Assembly: GCA_020086605.1 (NCBI GenBank)
Contig: JACBWW010000008.1
Location: forward strand, 12,132,356-12,196,355
Reading direction: 5' to 3'
DNA from: Lanius collurio
Taxonomy: Eukaryota; Chordata; Aves; Passeriformes; Laniidae
DNA length: 64,000 nt
This document shows positions 56,531-64,000 of this stretch, one piece after another. The number at the start of each line of letters is the position of its first letter. Within the stretch, counting starts at the first letter, position 1. The notes beneath the pieces are model-generated. The model was not told where the DNA came from. It made no database searches and saw nothing but the letters and a program-made list of their open reading frames with translations. The position numbers were made by a program, and so were the translations under genes.

Positions 56531-57782
56531 CTTGGGGAGCAGGGAGGAGTAAGAAGAGGAGTAGGAAGAGTAGTAGTAAATATGTACTTAGTAGTAGTAA
56601 TACTAGTAAGCTCAAGAAAACACCACACTGCCTCCTTGCCAATCATACTTTCCATTTTGTAAATTACTTTTTTCCTGTGTGTGTTGAAAGCGAAGCATTC
56701 ATCTAAATATTTTGATCCTTACTAATTAATGTAGTAACTGTCAAATCAGATTCTTTGCCTTCAGCTGTTTTCAATAGCCAATGTATTAAAGGAGAAACCA
56801 TTTGGTACATTGTGAAAAACTGAGTAAATGTAAGCTAGTGCCGTAGAAGCCCTAGGCAAGTAATTTCTTTGATGTCTGGATGTTTTATGAATCTGAAGAC
56901 AGTATCCGCAGTGTATGTTTTTTTTTTCCTTTGTTACTTGAATGTGATCTGTAAAAACTTACTTGTCATAAGTTTTGCTAGATACATAGTCCCAACACAG
57001 ACAAAAAGCTTGCCTAAGTCCTTATTTGCATGACAGAAATGCAGGAGGTGGTTTCCTCTGAAACTGAGGCCTGACAGTATCTTATAATTATTACATTATT
57101 ACATTGGAAACTATGTAAATTAACCTTTAGGTAGTAATTTTTGTATCTTTTTCAATTATCAAAATTTGGCATTGACATCCTAAGTCTACAGCTGCTGCAG
57201 ATGCAACTATATTTGTATTCTTTTCTAGGATAACAAGTGAGCAGATTGCTATATTCAGTGATGAGTGAATATAGCAACTGAAGTAAAGCAATCCTTATGT
57301 ATGCTTCCAGTACAGTACACTGCGGCTGGATGTAGAGGAAAGGTGCTATAAGATGGTTTCAAGTCATCCCTAACCTGGCTGCACCCCAACAATTTCTCTT
57401 TTCCTTCTGGTGGATTTAACTTGCCTTAGTCCTGATCACACCATAACCAGCAGGTTATCTCTGTAGTTTTGGAGTTGTGGACTTGTTTTTACTTGTCCCT
57501 CCTTCCTTGCACAGATGTTTTTTTTATGTGATCAGCCACCCAAAGCAGAAACAATGAAAAGTTTCAAATTTTAGAAATGAATGCACACCTGTATAAAGCT
57601 ATTAAATTCTTGCTGAAACACATGGAGTGGTAATGGTGGTTTACTGCCCTTTTTCTCTCCTTCAGGGAATTGAGAAGTAACTCACTTTTCCATAGAATTG
57701 AGAGGGGACAATGTCTTGAAAGCAAAAAAACTATTCATATCAACAAATCAGCTGAGTCAGATGTATTCCCCTCCTCTGACAG
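56531..57782. other. Intergenic DNA, no gene recognised
   Basis: A GTA/AGG-rich low-complexity tract lies at about 56545-56610. A perfect 12-base inverted repeat with an 8-base loop (TTGCTATATTCA and TGAATATAGCAA) is at 57246-57277. No coding exon was seen. Confidence 0.5.
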
Positions 57783-58000
57783 GTGACAGCTAACACACAC
57801 ACTTCGCTTCAATGGCAACCTTTTTATACGCTTCGGTGGCCAAGGGGGCGGTCCCTGTCCCCTTTTCCATTGGTTGTGGACTCAGGAACTTACACTCTCT
57901 CCCCACCACGTACCCTTCTTTCCTCTCCCCTCTTATCTTTCTCCTTATTTGGTTATATCTTCAACATTGCTTCTTTATTGGTTCCCCACAACACTTAACA
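57783..58000 (-). promoter_or_regulatory. Promoter-like block on the minus strand, possibly an LTR remnant
   Basis: Read on the minus strand this starts TGTTAAGTGTTGTGGGGAAC. It carries two CCAAT boxes, a GC-rich segment (GACCGCCCCCTTGG) and then CGTATAAAAAGG, a good TATA box. The TG start and motif order suggest the U3 part of a retroviral LTR, but the other end and a target duplication are not clear. A cellular promoter directed to the left is the alternative. Confidence 0.4.
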
Positions 58001-58419
58001 GGTGCAATGAATAAATCAAACAAACCACATATAAATCATAGGTAACAAGTAGGAAACAGAACTAACTTTTCCTCCTTTCTTTTACCTCTAGTTCTTTTGG
58101 GCTGAAGTAAAATCCTATTTCATCTCTCACAGGGAGCTATCTTTTCGACTTCTGCTCTGTTACAGCAGATAGTATGCTTAATATTCGTCTAATGCTGCTG
58201 TTACAAAGAGAGTATGCTGTCCATCTACAGCAGACAGGTCATTAATTTACCGTGCAGCAAGAGGAAACTTGCTAAGTCTCTACTCGTAGTCTGGTACTCA
58301 TAGCCCCACATCTTCAGTGCTTCACTATCCTTAACCAGGGAAACAGGTTGACAGAGAAGTCTTACGGAGTCAACATAAGATGATTTTAAGAACAGCTTAA
58401 ATTGCAAATTATGTATACG

Positions 58420-59280
58420 TGGCAGCTGAGAAGCTAAGCTATGGCGTGGTTTGTCGGGATGGATGGACTGTGCAACACGAAACACGCATGGAAGGGCCGG
58501 GCAGCAGGCTGATCAACCAGAGCCTTGCGCGGGCAGCTCCCAGCCCAGCGCTGGTGACTGCGGGGACGCGGCGGGCGGAGCGGAGCGCTCCAGCCGCCGT
58601 GCGGGAACGCGGGGCTGCCCCGGCGCGGCCCCGCCTCGGACGCGCATCCTGCGCTCCGCCGGGAGAGGGCAGCGCTCCCCTCCCGAGGGGCCGAGGGCGT
58701 CGGGGTCGCGCACGAGTCCCCGCGGGGCTCTCACCGCTCCTTCCCTGTTCCCTCGAGCTGGTGGCGGGGAGCTGGGGCTACTGCCTCCGAATCTGCTCCC
58801 CAGGAGCCTCCCAGCGCCCAGGGCTGCCACAAAGCACCTCTGTTCCCTCTTCCTGCGGGCTGCCGGGCGGGGGCCGTGCATCCCCCGGGCCGGGGGCGTC
58901 CCGCAGGGCTCCCGCGGGCGGCTCGGCAGCACCTCCTCCGTCCTTCCCTCCGTCCCTCCCTCCCTGCCCGGCGGCGGCGGAGCCTGGCGGGGGACGCTAC
59001 GCGTAGGTAAGGCGGCCGCTGCCCGCGGAAGGCGAGGCCGGCCCGCGGCACCTGCTGCCCCGCAGCCCCGGCCCGCGGGCGCTCGGGCAGCGGCGCCGGG
59101 GCCGCTGCGCTGGGCGTGGAGCGGTGGATTGTCCCTAGCCTTCGCGGGGCGCGACGTCGAGCTCCGAGGAGCTGCGGCGATGTTCCGGCGGCTGGCACAG
59201 CATCCTGTGGCTGCTGCGCTCCGTGCCCCGCGGCGGGCTCGGCTGGTGTCCGGCAAAGCCTTTGCGTGCGCTGTCGTTCG
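58420..59280 (+). promoter_or_regulatory. CpG island, probable promoter and 5' exon of ARHGEF28
   Basis: The region is very rich in CpG for about 850 bases. A strong splice donor GCGTAG|GTAAGG follows 59006 on the plus strand. Gene order in human and other amniotes places ARHGEF28, a Rho guanine-nucleotide exchange factor, next after UTP15 in the same orientation, so this is its likely promoter. I found no recognisable ARHGEF28 coding exon in the window, so the assignment rests on position only. Long open frames on both strands are expected from low stop-codon frequency. Confidence 0.55.
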
Positions 59281-62200
59281 CTTTCCAAAGCACCAAAAGG
59301 TGGAGAGAGATTTGAGTAGGGCTTTGTTGTGGTTTTGTTGTTGTTGTTTTTAAATATATGTTTTTTTTGGTTTTTTTTTTTTTTTTAATTCATTATTTTG
59401 CCATAAAAGCTACTTTTTTTTTTCTTTTCTTTTTTTTCCCACCAGTTCTTGTCGCAATGTGGATGAGGTTGTTGGTCTTGATCATAAAGTTGCTTCCCTT
59501 TCTCATCCAGAACAAAAGAAATTCTAAACTTAGTTACTCTTCGCTTTTTGAATAGCCAAAAATGTAAAGGAAATGAAAGCTTTTCTAATGGTAAAATTCC
59601 GAGAAATAACTTTCAAACATTTCTTGGTAGTGTTTTGTTAGGGCACTGCTGTGCACAGCTTAGAGATGTGCCAGGCTCTAAAATCCTTCTTCATTTTTAT
59701 GGACTTAACTCCTGCCTCTGTATCTGATCCTGTACAAAAATGAGCATAGTTCTTTTCATAAATCTTCTAAGGCACACAGATGTGATTGAAAATGTAACAG
59801 ATATTTTCCTTTACAGAAGTAATTTGCTCTTTACTGCACATTGTGGAAATAGGATTTCAAGGGGCATTTTATTTAGAGGGATTTCTCCACATAAGTAAAA
59901 ACTGAACTGTATTCTGTGAATTTGGTAGGAAAAATTGACAGGACAAAATCTGGTGGAAATACTAGACTATTTAATTGCTTTTATTTTTCCACAATGGTTT
60001 TTTAATATTGACTGAAACAAAGAAAGCAATTGTGTTGGTGTATCTTGATAATAGTGTACCAAGCAACTCATCTGGCCTTCTCATAAGCTTGCAAATTAGA
60101 CATTTATGCCAATGTTTTACAAAATTTTCAAAAATTTACAGGTTTTCCTACCTATCTCTCAGGCTTAGTTTCATTAAGACAAGTAATTATGGCCAAACTA
60201 CATTAATAATTAAATGAGGGTTATAAGGGGGAATAGTTGCCCTTCTCAATGGAAGCTGCTACTTTGATTATCAGAATTGTGTTTAATGACTTCTGGTATC
60301 AAACATTTTTTTTCTGGCTCTTAGTGTAGAGGTTGTTGCACAGTTCTAGCTGTCCATAAAGGTAGAATACCAGTTACAAAACTGTCATTAAACACACAGA
60401 ATATCCCCTTGCTTTGTTAGTTGCAGCAGCTGGGAGGATGGCCAGACCTGAGGGATGATGAAGTATCACAGATAGCACTGGAGCCTGCATTTGAATGCAT
60501 TTGTAGAACCAAAAGTTTCTGGTCCATTTCTTTGCTACCTTGTCAGTAAACTACAACTGTGCTGCTGTGGACTTTTAAAGAGTTTGCTCTGGTCCCATGG
60601 CTTCACAGTGCCCAGACTAGGGAGTAGTAAATGCTAAAAGCCATTATTCTAATTATTGTTGCTAATTATTTCTAATTTCACAATTAGAAAGCTACTGCCT
60701 GTCAAAATGGATGTTGAAAGGAAGTAAGTGAGGTAAGACAGGTGTTCCACAATGTTATCAATCATATTTTGTTTCAGTACCTGTAGCAATACATTTGGGT
60801 TTATTTTTGTCTTTCAGTAATGTATAACCCACATTTCACATTTTTAAGGTTTCAAAACTCTAGAGACCCGTTTTATTTTTGTTGAAATGAAAATGCTGCA
60901 TTAAGAATTTTAATACAGGAATACATAAGGAACGTATTTCGCCAATCTCAAAAGCAGGCTTCTGTCAGAAGAGGCATTTTTTTTCCTAGAATTTCTTCTG
61001 TGTTTTAAAACCCAACACTATTCTTAAAAGGTTAAGAAGTGTGATCCATTTTTGGAGACTCTTAAATTCCATTCTAAGGATCACAAAGTGGCTGTGCCTT
61101 TAGTTTGGATATATTTTGATGTTCAATAGCCCTGAATGGTGTGATTTTTTTAGGAATAAGATTTAAGTTTCTTTTTATGTCAGATTGTTGAAAAGAATGG
61201 TACTTTAAAAGGTGATTAGCTGCATTTCTTCTGTTCACTTGCTTCAAGAGCAGCTGATGTCTGCTGAAGTAGTCAACACTGGTGCAGACTGCTTAATGAT
61301 AAATGTGATAGGCAAAGGTTTATTTCACCTCTCAGTTTGAATACTGTTAGAAGGCAGTAAACAAATATGCTTTTGAATCTATGGGCTGAGGGTTCTGCTC
61401 TGTCCCTTCCCTATCCCCCTGCTCTAGATGCTCAGGGAGACTCTACTGAAAAAAATGAAAGATCACATCAGAAACGTTGGCTGTAAAGTTATATCTCTGA
61501 CTTTGGGAATGTAGTATTTGTTATGCATGTATTTTCAGTTTGCTAGTTTTTTCCCTTTAATTTATTTTGTTCAGGGTCTTTTAGCCATATCTAGAAAAGG
61601 GATCTGCACTTAAAAGAATGTACTGTACCACCTGTGACCTGGTGTCTGTGCAGTGTAGTTCCTGATGCTGGGGAAGCTGTGAGTGAGCCTTCGGTGTACT
61701 AACATAATATAACTCTGATGGAATCTATAAACGCAGGAACACAGTTTAGTTCAGTTGCTGTGCTTTTATAGAGGGAACTGTGTTGTTAATGGACACTGGC
61801 ATGTCTGTGAGAACCATACTGAAATCTTACTGGTTTTGAAGTGTTAAGATCTGAGAAATAAAAGCAGAGCATTCGCATGGCAAAAAATAATAAAACGGTG
61901 GTAATGTCTAGTGCTACACAGTCAACAAGCAGAAGAGAGCTCAGTGGAAGACCTCTTAATCTGCATGTGCTGCTAGACTTTTACAAGACATTTTGCTAAG
62001 ACAAATACATTGGGTTTTAAAGCATTAAAAATGATGCTCTGGGATTCCTGCCTGCCTTCTGGGCAGGATGCACCCTTGCTTTCCTGTTGTTTTGGCTGAT
62101 CACAAATACGGATTTAATATGCCTGTCTTGATATAGTGGTAATGAGACTGTACCTCAGTGTTCTATAGACATGCGTTTCAATGTGACCATCACCAAAAAG

Positions 62201-64000
62201 AAATGTAATTAAAAAGGAAGAATTGAATTCCAAGGCACCTGTGAAGCACCATCGAGGGTTTATTTACATAGTATAATATTTTTGACAGTCTGTTGCTTTA
62301 CAGTTTATGAAACAGCAGGTCTGTGGTGTAGAGGTGTGGTCTGAGAGTGTAGCAAACAGAACATGAGCGGACCTCATGTTCTGTTACCTTTGAATTGATA
62401 CATGGGAGTAAGAAATCCATCTTTTATACCACTGCTCGCACTTTGCACCTGTCTCTAAGGCACAATTTGTTGCACGAACTGTGATCTGGCTCAGCTTAGT
62501 GAGCCAAGGAGGCTTGTTGGGACAGCCACAGAGCATGGAGTTCAGTGAAGTTTGAACAAGTGACTGCTGGATCACAGAGCAGCGCCAAAGCCAGAGTCCT
62601 GTCTTCACCTTCTCTGTCTCCTTCTCCCATAGTGATGTGCTTTATTTACAGGGAAGAGGAGAGAGTCAAGTTGCTGGTTGTGAGCTGGGTTGCTGTAGCA
62701 TCAGGAAGTGTCCTTCTGCGTTTGGGAAAATGGTGATGATAGACAGTGCTAGGTGCTAGATGCAGCCAGTAGCAGTCACAATGTTGGCTAGAGGGTCACC
62801 TTGTTAACTGGTAGAAATGCCTTTCTGCTGAGACTTAGAGATACTTCCCCTTACCTAATTTCTTTGATGTGTACAGAGTAAACATCTTTGATAACTGGCA
62901 TCTTGAAATGCAGTTAAGTCAATAATGGATGTTTTTGTTTTCCATTGGTTTATTTTCTTACTGTGGTCCTTCTAACATATCCTGATAATTGGGGAACCCA
63001 TGCTGTAAAATGCTCAAATTTGTAATGCTGAAAAAATTTGAATATTTGACAGTCCCATAATTGACAACCAGTAAATAAAATATTGGGTGAAGAATATTGT
63101 AACTTTATATTCCAGTTATGCATTGGAATGTCTTGCATCTGTGATAAAGCCTGAGTTGCATGTTGCTGTTCCTCTTATTAGCTTGAGCTGGTTAGGCACT
63201 GGCAATAGCATTTGTCACCAAGTTTAAGGGGATATTGTAGATTTTAAAAGTGCTTACTTAAGTAAAATGATAGTCAAGATTTTTTGCTTATTTTTATATA
63301 TTTACCTCTCCCTGACTGAAATCTCTACTGCAAGTTTCTCCAGGTTGCACCACATCACAGTATATGATTCCATTAAATTAACTGCTAAACTGGAAGCTGA
63401 AAAGGGGTTTTTTTTGTGTGTATAGATGAATTTTGCTATTGCTGCCATTGGCAAACTGGGCAATGCCTGAAACCAGATCTGTTTGTGTGTTAGATGCCCA
63501 TTGTGCTGGTTTCTGTGTCAGAGGCACAGATGTCAGAGGAAGGGATCAGGTGTTGCTCTGTGAAATTATGTGCATTCATGATGTTGGGAGCTTGACCCTC
63601 CCCTTGCTGTGTGGAATAGTCCTGGAGAGGATTTGTCTGCATGGCACCTTGTGTGCACTGGGGGCCCTTGCTTTTTGTGGAGAGGAGCAGTTCTTTTTTG
63701 TACAGAGGAGGTGAATGGTGAGTAGTGAGCTGAATGTGATGGTGTCTGTTTCAGTCCTCGATCTGAAATGGAGGTTGCACAAGCGCTGCACTGTAGCCAG
63801 AGCTGAGTATTTCCTCCCTACGTGCATCCTCTTCTTCCTGCCTCTCCCAGTCACTTCCAGCAGCCAGGCTGAGTTACTGTAAGCCCCAGACTTAAGAGGA
63901 AAGACGTGAGCCATTCATGTGAACTTTTTTCTAAACAGCCAGGACTCTTCAGAGTGTGAGAAAAGAAAAAGAAGCTGCTTAGTGCTGTGTATTGACATTT
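59281..64000. other. Non-coding DNA, possibly first intron of ARHGEF28
   Basis: T-rich runs lie at about 59359-59440. A perfect 13-base inverted repeat with a 5-base loop is at 62355-62385. I saw no CR1 or LTR copy here, unlike the preceding 50 kb, and no coding exon. Confidence 0.45.
62355..62385. repeat. Perfect 13-base inverted repeat (hairpin)
   Basis: AACAGAACATGAG at 62355-62367 pairs exactly with CTCATGTTCTGTT at 62373-62385 around the loop CGGAC. It is not part of a recognised transposon. Confidence 0.85.

Noticed and set aside
58451..59353. A 300-codon frame and a 247-codon antisense frame in the last CpG island
   Set aside because: Both strands are open because of extreme GC content and the translations are low-complexity. 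Only the short ATG frame at 59180 was kept, as a low-confidence observation.
59280..64000. Search for coding exons of ARHGEF28
   Set aside because: No segment with a recognisable start or domain of that protein was found, so no coding feature was called.

Overview
The window is vertebrate nuclear DNA, almost certainly from a bird. It has compact intron-bearing genes with GT/AG junctions and CpG-island promoters. Many fragments are CR1 retrotransposons, several ending in the typical short repeated tail, and there are several avian endogenous-retrovirus LTRs. From recollection the LTR types look like those common in neoavian (for example passerine) genomes; that placement is an inference. Gene order BTF3 (+), ANKRA2 (-), UTP15 (+) matches human 5q13.2, which corresponds to the avian Z chromosome, so Z linkage is likely but not provable from this window.

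Layout. 1-9.8 kb is intergenic: an orphan CpG-rich block at about 0.6-1.4 kb, one LTR at 4.35-4.99 kb, and two CR1 fragments, the second running straight into the BTF3 CpG island. BTF3 occupies about 9.94-17.2 kb; five coding exons rebuild a complete 162-residue NAC-beta protein. From 17.2 to 28 kb I found no gene. At 28-31.3 kb lie a CR1 copy and a broken ERVL-like provirus fragment (LTR plus gag remnant, minus strand). ANKRA2 (minus, about 31.4-40.5 kb) has eight coding exons giving 313 residues; its introns contain a solo LTR, a 100-base assembly gap beside a (TAAAA)n microsatellite, and an ambiguous base in a splice donor. A CpG-rich bidirectional promoter with a repeated ETS-type motif separates ANKRA2 from UTP15 (plus, 40.9-49.9 kb, twelve coding exons, 520 residues). 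An LTR begins about 260 bases after the UTP15 stop and carries the first AATAAA I could find downstream. From 51 to 58 kb are a long CR1 copy, a second CR1 copy split by a solo LTR with a perfect 6-base target duplication, and a promoter-like block. A large CpG island at 58.4-59.3 kb is in the right place for the ARHGEF28 promoter, and the rest of the window would then be its first intron.

The three genes are housekeeping genes: a co-translational nascent-chain chaperone subunit (BTF3), an ankyrin-repeat adaptor (ANKRA2) and a small-subunit processome protein (UTP15). Apart from the shared ANKRA2/UTP15 promoter I see no sign that they form one functional system. I found no evidence of an undescribed multi-gene system; the points worth checking are regulatory or transposon-derived.
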